64,000 nt of DNA, from NCBI RefSeq assembly GCF_010389155.1, contig NC_057769.1:19964735-20028734 (forward strand). Reading direction: 5' to 3'. Position numbers and translations under genes: made by a program. Every line of letters starts with the position of its first letter. Position 1 is the first letter of the stretch. Below, piece by piece: positions 1-10,267 of the stretch. The notes below the pieces were generated by a model. It was not told the DNA's origin. It saw only the letters and a list, made by a program, of their open reading frames with translations, and ran no database searches. The DNA is from Erigeron canadensis. Its lineage: Eukaryota > Streptophyta > Magnoliopsida > Asterales > Asteraceae.

Positions 1-886
1 TCATTATTACTACGGCACTTGATTGACAGCTTGTGCTATGAATTGAATTATTGGATTGTAATCGGACTTGAATAAAATGGTAGTAGTAGTGGCTCAAGCA
101 TTTACTCATCAAAATTATGTAAATTATGCCCTTGTGGCTAAGTGAAAGGGATATTAATATTGTTGATAATTGGAAATTGTTTGGACATACGGATTGGGTA
201 TCGTCCCTCATGTGATATCTTGAAAGACGTTGAAATTGGTGATATTGAAATGATTTTGGTAACCGAATGATTTTGGTATGATATACGATTAATCAATTTA
301 TATACTTTTTCTCTCATGATGATTTGACAAATGAGAACCTGAAATTTTACTATAGATTCTCCAAGTCTTGATATGACATTATGGTATTTGAAAACTTGAT
401 AACATGATATGAAAACTTTGTTGATCATATGGTTTGGATATTTCGAAATGTAATAGTAATCAGTTTTTCTAAGTATTAAAACGATGATGTACCAAGATTT
501 AAATAAAAACCTATGCACTCACCAACTACGATTTCTTAGTTGACACTTTTTCTTCATGCTTTTCAGGAAATAAGCTTAAGCATTGAGGATTTATATGCTT
601 CATGAATATTTGCATTGCCCTTTGGAGTCAAAGATCAAACCTTGTGATAGGCAATGGAATCCGCCTTGATCATTGTAGTATACTACTTCATGTGCATGTT
701 ATTTGTTTCGTGAACTTAATATTCAAGTACGGTGGACGCATTTGTACTTGGAAATTGGTTCACATGCGTGTACATTTGTAAATTCTTTTATCAAATAAAA
801 CTATGGTGAATGTTATTTATAATCCTTTGTTTTGAATACTCGACTTTCTGTACATCTCATTGTTCCGCCTTAGTTGGGGTGTTACA
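1..886 (+). repeat. 3' end of a long LTR (family X), truncated by the window edge
   Basis: No coding potential. The block matches 55860-56776 along most of its length, including the stretches around 480-560 and 690-790. It ends in GGGGTGTTACA at 886, the usual 3' terminus of plant Ty3/gypsy LTRs. The neighbour after 886 is the inside of a LINE ORF1, so the LTR (solo or the 3' LTR of an element lying to the left) was inserted into that LINE. If so, CCATT (887-891) would be the target duplication, and its partner lies outside the window. The lineage (long noncoding LTR, Tekay-like) is a guess. Confidence 0.7.
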
Positions 887-1853
887 CCATTGGGACATCA
901 TGGAGTTTAATCCACACCGGTACACTCTTAATATCCAATTTCTGAAGATTAACATTTGGTGTCCAAATATTAAGTAAAATTGGGACACCGCGGATCATCC
1001 ATGGTCCATTTTCAAGAATGTGGTTCATACCATCTTTAGATTTGAATTTGAAGAAGAAAAATCCATTCGCATTCATCATAACACGTGATAACCCATGCTT
1101 CACCCATGCATTCTTAACATAATTTTCCACCACAGGAAATGCAATTCGCTTCCCCAAGAAATAACCATATAAAGTATTCACAAACTTACTAGTTACTTCA
1201 CGAACAAACTCTTTAGGGAGCAAAACATCAGCATCCGCCACAGTTTCAGTAGGAATAAGCTTACGCAAATTAATCTTACGTTTCACAGTTTGTCCTTGTA
1301 CCTTTGCTGCATACGAAATAGGTTTCTCATTAATATTCGTATCTGCAACAGCTTCATCTTTCCCGCTCAACTCAGTTTCCACTTGCACATGCTTACCTTT
1401 GTCCACTTCAGAATCCATTTTCCTTTGGAAACTATCGCTAGTTTTTTCCCCATCACCATCAGCATGTTTCAACGACTCAATTGAGTCAATATCATCAGCT
1501 GTAACTGGAGCACCCTTTACAAACCCATATTCATCATATTCTTGATTATCCTTATTTTCAATAGGTATATCACTATTTTTCGCAGCATTATCAGACTTAG
1601 TAGCATCACCAGCTTGTGTTTTTTCCAATACTATAGGATCATCTCTTTTCTCAGACGCCTGTGGAGTTTTAATAGCAGCCTGAGAAGAACCACCACCACG
1701 ACAATCTTCTTCAGAGGGAACCCTAGTCGACTTGTTAGGGTTTTTGATATTTCCACGTACCGGCAAACGTTTAGTATTTCCATCAATGTTCTTTATCTTG
1801 GCAGCAAGACCACCACCAGGATCATTAGCTTTCTCAGGTTTCGATCTCTCCAT
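887..1853 (-). pseudogene. LINE ORF1, N-terminal part with DUF4283 (LINE-G)
   Basis: This is the nucleic-acid-binding ORF1 protein of a plant L1-type LINE. Reading from the ATG at 1853, the first 170 or so residues are a low-complexity charged leader. It is followed by SYAAKVQ and a DUF4283 region with the patterns GYFLGKR, MMNANGFFFFKF, NGPWMIRG and VWIKLHDVP. The frame is open for 320 residues without a stop, so it is well preserved up to the break at 887, where the LTR begins. The zinc knuckle that should follow is missing. The start is chosen because all paralogues in the window have a basic leader after a 5' UTR of the same style. Function is inferred from the family: RNA binding in the retrotransposition particle. 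Confidence 0.85.
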
Positions 1854-2125
1854 AATTAAATAACCATAGGACCAATAGAAACAATATTGCCAACAAACAG
1901 ACGCAAACAGGAAGGAACCCTAAATCTAACAACCCTTAACTAAAAAATGAAGCTCAAAGACCAATTAGTAAATCAGGTAATATCTAGGTATAACCCCGCA
2001 GGACCGAGCAACCCAATCCACTAATCAATCCCAAACAACAAGATTTAATTAGGGCCAGACACGAAAAAAATGAAAACGAGATTAGGGTTTAGAGGCGATT
2101 TCGAAGAAAAAAGAAAACCCTTCAA
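1854..2125 (-). other. LINE-G 5' UTR
   Basis: Noncoding stretch upstream of the ORF1 start on the minus strand. On that strand it carries AAACCCTAA-type telo-box words (around 2085 and 1915) and a run of pyrimidines, like the 5' UTRs of the LINEs at 9580-9940, 20331-20840 and 38280-38756. The outer limit is approximate. Confidence 0.5.
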
Positions 2126-2191
2126 CAACTTGGTTAACTATATTTATGTACATGTATATATTAAATCTATTTTTTAACAATAAAATAACTA

Positions 2192-3818
2192 TATGTGTTT
2201 AGCTCTAACGACAAAATGGTAGAATGGGAGCAAAATTTGGTGCGTTCTCAAGGTTACCTTCTTGTAATCAAAAGATCTAAAAAAGTTAATGGTTACCTTT
2301 GTAAAAGTTGTACTTATGTATGATCGGGGCGGCGTGTATAAAAATAGTGGTGATAAAGATACCAAAAGCAAAAACATTGATTGCAAATTTGAATTGGTGG
2401 GAAGGTATTATAAGATCAATGATCTTTGGGTGTTGACGGTGAAATGTGATGAACATAATCATGAACCTATGCAAGGAGGTTGACAGATCACGAAACTTGT
2501 TTAGTTGCGACCATGACAAGTCAAAATCTGAAAGCACGCGATATTCTTGTAACACTAATGGTGTAGGATGAGAAAAACGTGTCTACAAACAGTACCATCT
2601 ATAATGCCCAAGAAAAATTACGGTTAATTGGGCATGAAGGTCAGACCCCAATTCAAGTTGTTTTCTCATTCTTGCAAGATAAGGGGTATCACTATCAGTA
2701 TCGTATAAATGATTCAACCTTCAAGTTAGAAGAATTGTTTTTTGTACATCCGATCTCACTGAAGATATGGCTTGCTTTTCCAGATGTTTTATTGATCGAT
2801 GCTACATACAACACGAACAAATTTGATATGCCTCTTCTTGAGATTGTTGGTGTTACTTCTACCAGCAAGACATTCTCCATAGCATTTGTCTTGTTGGGTA
2901 GAGAGAGGACATCAAATTTTATCTGGGCATTAAATTGTCTTAAAATGTGCATTGGCTTATTTTATACTCCTCGTGTTATCATCACTGATAGAGACTTGGG
3001 TCTCATGAATGCATGTGACAAAATATTTCCAAATGCTAACAAGTTACTTTGTAGATGGCATATCAGTGAAAATATCACGAAGCATTGCAGACAAAGTTTT
3101 AAGTCTCACTCTGAATTTGATTCTTTTAAGTACTCATGAGACAAATTTGTGAAAGCTCCAACGAAAGAGAAGTACCATAAGCATTATTTAGATCTTCAAG
3201 TGAAATTGATCTCTCATCCACGTATGTTTCAAATATTTATGATCTCTCATTAATAGTGTTGTTACCTATTTATGACCTCTTATTAATATTGCTTTTCTTT
3301 TTTACTTCTTAGGTGTTTTGAGATATTTGCATGATACATGGCTGAACAAATATGAAGACAAGTTTGTGTCTATCAAGACAGACAAATATCTCAGTTTTGG
3401 AAATTCAACAACAAACAAAGTTGAGGGTCAACATTCCAAAGTAAAGTTATACTTGGAAACATCTCAAGCAAGATTGGACACATTGGTTTCTGTTATTGAT
3501 AAAGTTGTGCTTTCACAATATACATCAATAAAAGAAAGGATTGAAATAAGCAGAATATACCGTAAACACAAGATCAACCATCCATTATTTCAAGAATTAT
3601 GGTGGCGTGTTTCAGAAAATGCTTTAGACAAAATCTTCAATGAACTTAGCAGACCCGACGGTTTTGATTTAACTCTTGATAACTGTGGTTGTCAATTGAG
3701 ATCTAGTCATGGGTTACCATGTGCACATGAAATTATGTTGCATTTCATTTCAAATGAGCCTATTCCACTACAATCGGTGGATTTTTTTGGAGGAAGCTTG
3801 ATCTTGAGCCGAGTATAA
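2192..3818 (+). pseudogene. MULE transposase with FAR1-type N-terminus and SWIM finger
   Basis: Transposase of a Mutator-like DNA transposon. In order: a FAR1/WRKY-GCM1-like N-terminal domain (from about 2192, RSKKVNGYLCK then DRGGVYKN and CDEHNHEP); a MULE transposase core at 2579-3137 with the first catalytic Asp in LLIDATYNTNKFDMPLLEIVG and the second in IITDRD, followed by LLCRWHI; and a SWIM zinc finger at about 3678-3740 (CGCQL to LPCAHE, CxC-CxH). I could not place the third acidic residue. The frame is broken near 2306, near 2482, near 2566 (before DEKNVSTNS), by TGA at 3137-3139, and by noncoding sequence at 3220-3315. It is therefore inactive as read, although 3220-3315 could be an intron. 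The protein continues into the Pro/Asn linker and OTU domain listed next. Confidence 0.8.
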
Positions 3819-3930
3819 TTGTTGAAGATATTGATCATGCTTTTTGGAGGAAGCCTGTTATTGATCTGTCCACCGTTGGTGAACCCGAATATCACAAAGA
3901 CAACTGAGGACGTCCAAGCTTGAAAAAACC

Positions 3931-3993
3931 CAAAACCAAGCCTAACCCCAAACCCCAACCCAACCCTAACCCCAACCCCAACCCCAAACCCCA
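3931..3993 (+). repeat. Pro/Asn/Lys low-complexity linker
   Basis: Repeats of AACCCC and AACCCTAACCCC that translate as alternating Pro-Asn, Pro-Lys and Pro-Gln between the SWIM finger and the OTU domain. The DNA looks like degenerate telomere repeat (CCCTAA), but its position and phase fit a protein linker. Confidence 0.7.
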
Positions 3994-4080
3994 ATTTTTT
4001 GACTTAAACAAAGAACCAGATTTTGATGATCCTTTTGTGACTAAAACCTAAACCCATAATCAAAATCCACATATGCATAA

Positions 4081-4775
4081 CCACAATCCGAACCCACCCT
4101 ACAGTGTCGATCCGTTAATGAACAATCGGTATTATTTAATTGATCAAGGATTTGCAAATTTTCTTCCACATATCACACAAGTTCAGAATGTAAATGGAGA
4201 TGGAAACTGTGGATTTAGAGCAGTAGCTGTATGCTTAGGATGATCAAGATATTTGGCCTCAAGTTCGTATGGATTTATTGGGTGATTTATTTGTCCATAA
4301 TGCAACATACACTTATATGTTTAACAGAGAAGGTGTGCAATCGCTTCAGCACACACTAAGTCACTTTCAAGGACCTGCACTTCCACCACATTGGATGGAT
4401 ATGTCAGACATGGGGTTACTCATTGCTTCAAGGTATAATGTGGTGGTTATTTTTTTGAGCAATAGAGGAGAGACAATATTTTTACCACTTTTTACTAGCC
4501 CACCAATGTCACAACCACATAATATTTGGGTTATTGCACGCGTCAATGGTAACCATTTTGTAAGATTGGTGCTACAAGGAGATTTCCCCATACCTCCTAC
4601 TCATCCACTATGGTCTCCTAACGCATTCGACTGGACATGGGAAAATCCTTATTTGTATAGACAAAATGTGTACAACCAACTTAAATTTCCTAATCATAAT
4701 TATAGAGAGGTGAAAACTTGTATCAAATTGATGATTAATATAAAATATTTATTATTATTATTAATATTATTATGA
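4081..4775 (+). pseudogene. OTU-family cysteine protease domain downstream of the MULE
   Basis: OTU domains are deubiquitinase-type cysteine proteases. Here the catalytic Cys sits in GDGNCGFRAVAV (Cys codon 4208-4210). The matching His is in NGNHFVRLVL (codon 4555-4557), after the usual WMDMSDMGLLIASRYNVVV and WVIARV strands. A one-base shift near 4240 separates the Cys half from the His half. The His half is open from 4269 to the stop at 4773-4775, although its last 20 or so residues run into AT-rich DNA and are probably not native. The order FAR1-MULE-SWIM-Pro linker-OTU, all on one strand, suggests one composite protein. MULE proteins with peptidase domains (Kaonashi with ULP1) are established in plants. 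The role of the OTU domain is not known to me. Confidence 0.75.
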
Positions 4776-5279
4776 TTATTATTATTATGTTTTATTATTT
4801 AAATAAATAAGTGGTCCATGTAATATATGTCATCTATTTTGTTGATTTTTAATAAGTAAGTGTTTTATTGTACATATATAATTTAATTAATAATAATTAA
4901 GTGGTATATAACTAGGTTATGTCATCTAATTTGTGGAACTTGGTGTAGAAATAGTACAGGCCTATTATTATATATGATAGAATAAAACATAAATACTTTA
5001 TAGTACCATTATTTATTAGTTGTCTTCCGTTTTTATAATATAATACTATTATTACTTTTATCTTGGAAACAAAAGGCTACGTGATTCAATATGGTTCACT
5101 TCTTTCACGTTTGCTATCCCAATACATACATACAATCAATGTCAAATTTACAGCCTGATTCACTTTTTGCAACTTATACTTCAATTTTTACCTAAACATA
5201 TGTTCACACTTCAAACTAACCAGATAGAGAAACACACACACATACGAAAAAAAGAAACACTTTTTCTTTACAAACTGTC
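4776..5279. other. AT-rich DNA, no gene
   Basis: Contains ATT/TTA runs near 4740-4800 and no coding signal. It may be the 3' noncoding part of the MULE, but I could not find a terminal inverted repeat pairing with the 5' side near 2110-2190. Confidence 0.4.
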
Positions 5280-5453
5280 CATGTTTTCATTTTCGGGTCA
5301 ACCCTTCAAACCCGTGCTCGACCCGGTATAACCCAGGCCTGAACCGACGTGCCCGGGGGGTCAACAGGCCGGGTCTCGGTTCCAATTTTCTTGCACTATC
5401 GGTTCCCGAGTCAAGCCGAGCCGGGCCGGTTCTGGACCTGTGCACATCCCTAG
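5280..5453. mobile_element. GC-rich terminus of a hAT-like element
   Basis: A sharp GC-rich island in AT-rich DNA, full of CCCGG, CCGGG and GGGTC words. It ends at 5438-5453 with CTGTGCACATCCCTAG. Read outward on the minus strand, this begins CTAGGGATGTGCACAG, the style of plant hAT/MITE inverted repeats. No partner terminus was seen, so only one end is supported. Confidence 0.45.
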
Positions 5454-5461
5454 AAGTAACA

Positions 5462-5645
5462 TAACCTTCCTATTTATCTCGAAGAGCATCCAACAATTTC
5501 TCAATCACTTTTTCTTGATCAGACTTATATCCTAAATAGGCAAGTTCAACTAGAAGATGACTGTAACGCTAGATGGTCTCATCCAAAGTTTGTTTTTTAA
5601 GTATACTAAAGACATGATATTGTTTCTTCAGAAGCTCATTTCTTA
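5462..5645 (-). pseudogene. Ty1/copia gag fragment
   Basis: Minus-strand translation gives about 55 residues with the gag (UBN2) pattern: YHVFSILKKQTLDETI, a stop, then RYSHLLVELAYLGYK. It resembles the copia-4 gag around 49440-49560 (SLDEIIIRFSHLTTEL). It is bounded by the hAT-like end and a LINE 3' end, so it is only a scrap. Confidence 0.6.
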
Positions 5646-5647
5646 GG

Positions 5648-6605
5648 TAAAAGGCTACCCTTTGTTAACTTTTATAAATCATAAATATAACAGGCGAAAC
5701 GACTAAATGTCACTTCGACTATACGAAATGCACTAACTGCGTGACCAACCATGAAGCACATACAACCTGCTATCAATCTAGCAGCTAGATGAACAAAATA
5801 AAACAAAAAACAGCTTCTAACTAATGAAAGGGGCAGCTTCCAAGTCTTCAATGCATTCTCCACCCTCAAGGTCTTTTTGAAACAGAAAGTTATTAATCGT
5901 CTCCAAGATGAGGTCAATCAGCTGTTTAGGCGATCTCTTAGTCTTCAAAAATAGTCTCGCATTCCGTTCTTGCCCCATATATAATACGTTGAAGCCACAA
6001 GCAGGAGACGCGAAACAATACATTTAAACGATCTTCTTTTGCCAAATGACTTAGAAGCAGTAAGAATGGCATTCTAATCAGAAGAAATATGTTGAATGTG
6101 TGCTTCTTTGCAAACACCAAACGAAACCTGCATAGAAAATTGGCATTCAAAGAAAAGATGATTATGTGAATCCGGAGTCAATATACAAAATAGGCATGAC
6201 AAGCTAACAATAGATGAAGCATCGACTTCCCAACTTCTCAATCGATCTTGTGTCTTGAGTTTTTGGTTACATACAAGCCAAAGATGAAATGTATGTTTTG
6301 GGATCCGATGAGAAAACCACACCAAGTCAAACCAACCCACTTTCTGACTACGAGGTCAAATATCATCCCACACAATACCTACCGAGAAATCATGCAAAAT
6401 CCCATTTCAATCTTTCCAAAAGAGAATATTCGAACGAGTCTCATCCAAAACAGCAGAAATAGGCAACGAGAACTTTCATGACAATTCAGGAAGGAAATTC
6501 CAATGCGAATTTGAACACACATCCATTAATCTCGCATCCGATGAGAAACTAGTTCTAGATATATCTCTAGGCAATAAGTACTTGCTGGACAAACACCAAA
6601 CCAAT
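5648..6605 (-). pseudogene. LINE 3' end: reverse-transcriptase zinc-binding domain (LINE-A)
   Basis: C-terminal part of a LINE ORF2 on the minus strand, several frames. From 6605 leftwards it reads KYLLPRDISRTSF, FWKD, then KVGWFDLVWFSHRIPKHTFHLWLV. The zf-RVT zinc ligands follow in CLFCILTPDSHNHLFFEC, then a WxQERNARLF-like tail at 5817-6023. The same order is seen in LINE-E at 25412-26213. The fragment begins where LINE-C (9941-10267 and 16021-18352) stops in the protein, so the two may be one element split by LINE-B. This is inference. The 3' end lies near 5648. Confidence 0.75.
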
Positions 6606-7129
6606 TATTTTTGGTTAAAAGGGTTTACCCCGGTGACTTTATTAAAATACCCAAGATATTAAAGTACAAGTAGCATAGCAGATAGCTACACTGGTTCGTA
6701 TACGGGACATGCCCCATATATGTAAACAAAAAAACCATTGTACCAAATAATAACTAACTATACCAAGACTACCTATATGCTAAAAGTAGCATAAACATAG
6801 TCAAAAGAAAACAAAGAACTTCAACCATCAGCCATCTCGATCAACGTTGTCACCACGAATGTCCCACGCATCAAGTACATTCATCACCCGTGTTGTTTCC
6901 TTAAATCTCAGCTCCATGAGTTTGGAACGAACAATAGCTTTGATAGTCTTACATAGTATATCAGGTGGTCTGTATGATCGTTGAAAAGCCTGTAATTTCG
7001 CTCTTGCCATATGAAGTACACCGTAGTAGCAACAAGAAGGCGTGCAACAACACTAGTTATCACTTTTGGCTTTTGTCTATTAACCAAGGAATCCAAAACT
7101 TCACTCCACGCCAGTGAAACATTCGGCAT
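6606..7129 (-). other. LINE-B ORF2 C-terminus and 3' UTR
   Basis: From 7129 leftwards: LVATTVYFIWQERNYRLF, the conserved tail after zf-RVT, then IKAIVRSKLMELRFK and a stop at 6828. Positions 6606-6827 are 3' UTR. Confidence 0.65.
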
Positions 7130-8666
7130 ATGAGCAGAATATCTAATAGAAAACCAAACCTATGATGAGTATTTACACTCGAAGAACAAGTGGTGATGAG
7201 AATCAAAATCAGAAATACATAATGGGCAACACATCACATTCATAGTCTTTATTCTCGATGGGCTCCATTGAAGGATCTTGTCTTGCGTTAGGAGTTTTCA
7301 CGTACAACCAACCACAAAATAAAGGCATGTCTTGGAATGCATTGAGGATTCCAAACTACCTTAACCCATTTCACTTCTTGCTCCTTACTACGAATAGAAT
7401 TCCAAACAACATTGGACGAGAATGGTTTTTCAGAACTCATGTCTTTCTAAACCAACTCATCCCTCTTGGATTGTGAGAGGGAAGTCTGAGGGATATTAAT
7501 AAGAACAGGGAATAAATCAAGCCAAGCAGTAGGCCAAATCCAATTCCCATTGACATTAACATCCGCAACCTTTGAGGTTAAGGCAAATCCCACATGCTTA
7601 ATATCTCTTGGAGTGACAAGCTTATCTAACGAGCCAATATCACTCCAGAAATCAAACCATGCATAAGTATTTTGACCATTACCAAGTTTCGACCATATAA
7701 AATGTCGAATAAGTGGGCGTAGCTGAAGAAGTTATTTCCACCCCCAACTACTCACTGATTTACATGGAATATCCCACAATTACGACCTTTCAGTTTATAA
7801 TCATGTATCCAAAGCCACCCAGAGGGATTCCCTATTTGTGAGAATGCTCCATATATGTGAAGTCATAAGTTCTTTATTCATCTTTGCAATATGCCTAATA
7901 CCCAGACCCCCTCATATTTAGGAACACAGATAGTTTTCAACGATACCTTAGCTTTACCTCTTTGCATCGGCCCTTGGCACCATAGAAATCCACGCATTTT
8001 TGCCTCGAGATCTTTAATAATACAAGAAGGTAAGATGAATACAGAAGACCAGTAAACATGCATGAAAGACAACACATAAATGATGAGTTGGACTCGACCA
8101 ACAAAAGACAATGATTTATTCCTCCAATCAGTAATTCTTTTCTCCATACGTTCAACAATGATTTTACAATCTCTGTATAACAGCCTAGAAGAAATCAATG
8201 GAACTTCCAAATACCTGACTGGAAGTGTTCCCTCATCAAACAACATAATGTTCAAAATTGCAGGTTTAACATGGTCAGGAACATTACAGAAGAATGTCGT
8301 GCTCTTGTGTAGACTGGGAACCAGTCCAGACATACATTTGAATTTCTCCAACGAATCCATAATAGACTTTGCAGATTTAAGATAACCTCTTGCAAATAAG
8401 AACAAGTCGTCAGCAAAGCATAAGTTAGTAAGGTTCTGTTTCTCACATCTATTATGGAATCTGAATGACTTATCAATACGGGATGATTGCTGCAAGAGTA
8501 GAATAAGAATCTCCATAACAAGGGTAAACAGATAAGGTGATATCTCCATAACAAGGGTAACACCTTGGCGAAGACCTCTCATACCTTTAAAGAAACCATG
8601 GATATTACCATTAATACAAAGAGAAAAGGATGTTAGTGAAACACATAGCATAATCCAATCCACCAT
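7130..8666 (-). pseudogene. LINE-B ORF2: RT catalytic half and connection
   Basis: The open part 7878-8666 begins MVDWIMLCVS and SINGNIHGFF-like sequence, then RGLRQG, SPYLFTLVMEIL, the catalytic FADDLFLFARG, LPVRYLEVPLIS, SFVGRVQLI and LRGFLWCQG-like motifs. A 19-bp in-frame duplication (8509-8527, 8542-8560) repeats TLVMEI next to RQG. From 7877 to 7130 the thumb and zf-RVT region continues with shifts and stops. It is an RT by family, but this copy cannot be active. Confidence 0.8.
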
Positions 8667-9109
8667 AATGAACTACCAAATGAATTAGTCTTCTCACTTA
8701 GATCAGTATCCTCATTAAGAACACCAAATGAATTACTCGTGTTAACAACACTTTCCTTTGTATCGAAAGTGCTAGGAACATCTTTTTGTTGTTTCTGATT
8801 AACCACCAGCCTATATTCAACTTTAGTTTTCTGCTTGTGAAGAGGAAATCCATCCTTGTGCGCCTTTTTCCTTCCTCTTACCTTAGTAAATCCATCATTA
8901 TCAACTGAATTTACAGGTTCGTTAACTGTTTTAACTCTCTTAGGGCACACATCTATATTATGGACGAAAATACAACATGTAGCACACCTTTGTGGTCGCC
9001 ATTCATATTCAACACGCATTGTCTCAGTCACATAGTGATCACCTTCTAAAGCTGGTATCGTCATAGTTAAGTGATCCCGAAATTCATTCTCAGCAGAGAT
9101 CTCAATCAA
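8633..9109 (-). pseudogene. LINE-B ORF1, zinc-knuckle half fused to RT
   Basis: Contains VEYEWRPQRCATCC and a CCHC knuckle (C-x2-C-x4-H-x4-C) followed by the acidic tail SFGVLNEDTD. The last 12 or so residues (SLWWIGLCYV) are already RT sequence read in another frame. ORF1 therefore joins ORF2 at about 8670, with the ORF1 C-terminus, the whole endonuclease and RT motifs 1-4 deleted. Confidence 0.75.
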
Positions 9110-9576
9110 GCCTTTGCATAACTACTTCTACCCCATGATTCAGTATACATGGTACTTGTGTAAGAGTCAAGCATTTTAGGATTACCCAACTTAGTAGCTA
9201 GCAATCTCAGTCCATCATCCGTGTATGCAGCAATAGGGACATTGTGGATTTTGATCCACACAGCTACATCTTTAATATCATCCGTGTATGCAGCAATAGG
9301 GACATTTTTAGCTTTGTTGTGGGTGACCAAATATTCAAAAAGATAGGCAATACTCCGTACAAGCCAAGGATCTCCCTCTAAAATATTCAACATCCCTTTT
9401 TTATCATTGAATTTGAAGAAGAAAAATCCATCTGCATTCATCATTACTTTTTGGAGACCAAACTTAAACCAATTACTTTTTGGAGAAACTTTTTTAGGGT
9501 TTCCACCATTCTTATTTTTTTTACCCGACATATCTTCACCTCGTAATCTTGCCAATCTGTCTTGAACTTTTTGCAA
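9106..9576 (-). pseudogene. LINE-B ORF1, first half (DUF4283)
   Basis: Basic leader, then MMNADGFFFFKFNDKKG, GDPWLVRS and SWGRSSYAKA, all typical of the DUF4283 region of plant LINE ORF1. The peptide NVPIAAYTDD occurs twice because of a 30-bp in-frame tandem duplication (9214-9243 and 9277-9306). The N-terminal third of the DUF (the GYFLGxR part) is missing compared with LINE-G. A frame change near 9110 links it to the zinc-knuckle half. Confidence 0.8.
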
Positions 9577-9940
9577 TTCTTTTGGATTAATTCAAATCGG
9601 ACTATCTATCTTCATGCAAACAAAAGCAATAAACAAGTAACACCAATCCCCAAGTGAATCAACAAACAGAAAAACAAAAGACGTAGAAAAGAAAGAGCAA
9701 GAAAAACCCTAACCCTAAATATGTGATAATAAGAAAACACCACTAGCCCTAGACGATCAAAAGAATAGATTAACCTAACTCATACATGGATTCGATCATG
9801 ATGAAGAAACCAAAAAATAAGCAGATTATAATCCAATCGAATGCAAGAAGCTAGGGATGAAGGAGGAAAAAAATCACCATATTAGAGAGAGAGAAGTAAG
9901 GTTTTTTGGTTTTGAAAAAGACTAATTGAAATAGATCAAA

Positions 9941-10267
9941 ATAAGGATTTCATGAATAGTCAGATGTACATTCATAAAATACTACCCGAAAGCAGTTTTT
10001 ACAACCATGACTAGTTTAATCTCTCCCATCCTAAGATATTGCTATCCAATGTTAGGTCTAGATTTACTAGACTCGCTCCAGACTAGAAGACTTCAAACCA
10101 ATGATCATGCCAAATATGAATCAAATCACATTTACCAATACCAAAACAGAAAAAAGGTCTCACCAAGTTGCGAGCTTGTAGCAGCTTTCTCCATGACCAT
10201 GACATTTTACCTCGACATGGAACCTCCCAGAAGCTTTTGCCTTTTAACTTATAACTATGAATCCAAC
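9941..10267 (-). pseudogene. LINE-C zf-RVT fragment left of gypsy-1
   Basis: On the minus strand 10267-10090 reads WIHSYKLKGKSFWEVP, SWSWRKLLQARNLVRP and IWHDHWFEV, the start of the zf-RVT region. It continues in frame from LINE-C at 16021 when gypsy-1 and one copy of CCAAC are removed. Left of 10090 the LINE similarity is lost. Positions 10050-10078 match the first 29 bases of the copia-3 LTR. Positions 9941-10049 hold nothing I recognise. Confidence 0.75.
10050..10078 (+). repeat. 29-bp fragment of the copia-3 LTR start
   Basis: Aligned with 41736-41764, the first bases of the copia-3 5' LTR, this stretch matches in 25 of 29 positions by eye. All four differences are transitions (C to T or G to A). 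The similarity fades after GACTCGCTC. Confidence 0.6.

Larger units (their letters stand above)
6606..9940 (-). mobile_element. LINE-B, 5' UTR to 3' end with large internal deletion
   Basis: Minus-strand LINE running from a 5' UTR (about 9577-9940) through ORF1, then directly into the middle of ORF2 RT, the zf-RVT domain and a 3' end with the A-rich tail TTAACCAAAAA near 6606. The 3' sequence GGGTAAACCC near 6625 corresponds to the 3' end of LINE-E at 26430-26452. The endonuclease and first RT motifs are absent (see 8633-9109). No convincing target duplication was seen. Confidence 0.75.

Noticed and set aside
1290..1859. Plus-strand ORFs of 64 and 105 aa
   Set aside because: They are complements of the LINE-G ORF1 leader, with no domain of their own.
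3931..3993. Interstitial telomere repeat
   Set aside because: The CCCTAA-like units are irregular and sit in phase as a Pro/Asn linker between two protein domains of the MULE.
4740..4775. Membrane-like tail LLLLLILL of the OTU ORF
   Set aside because: Produced by a TTA/ATT-rich run after the domain ends, probably not native protein.
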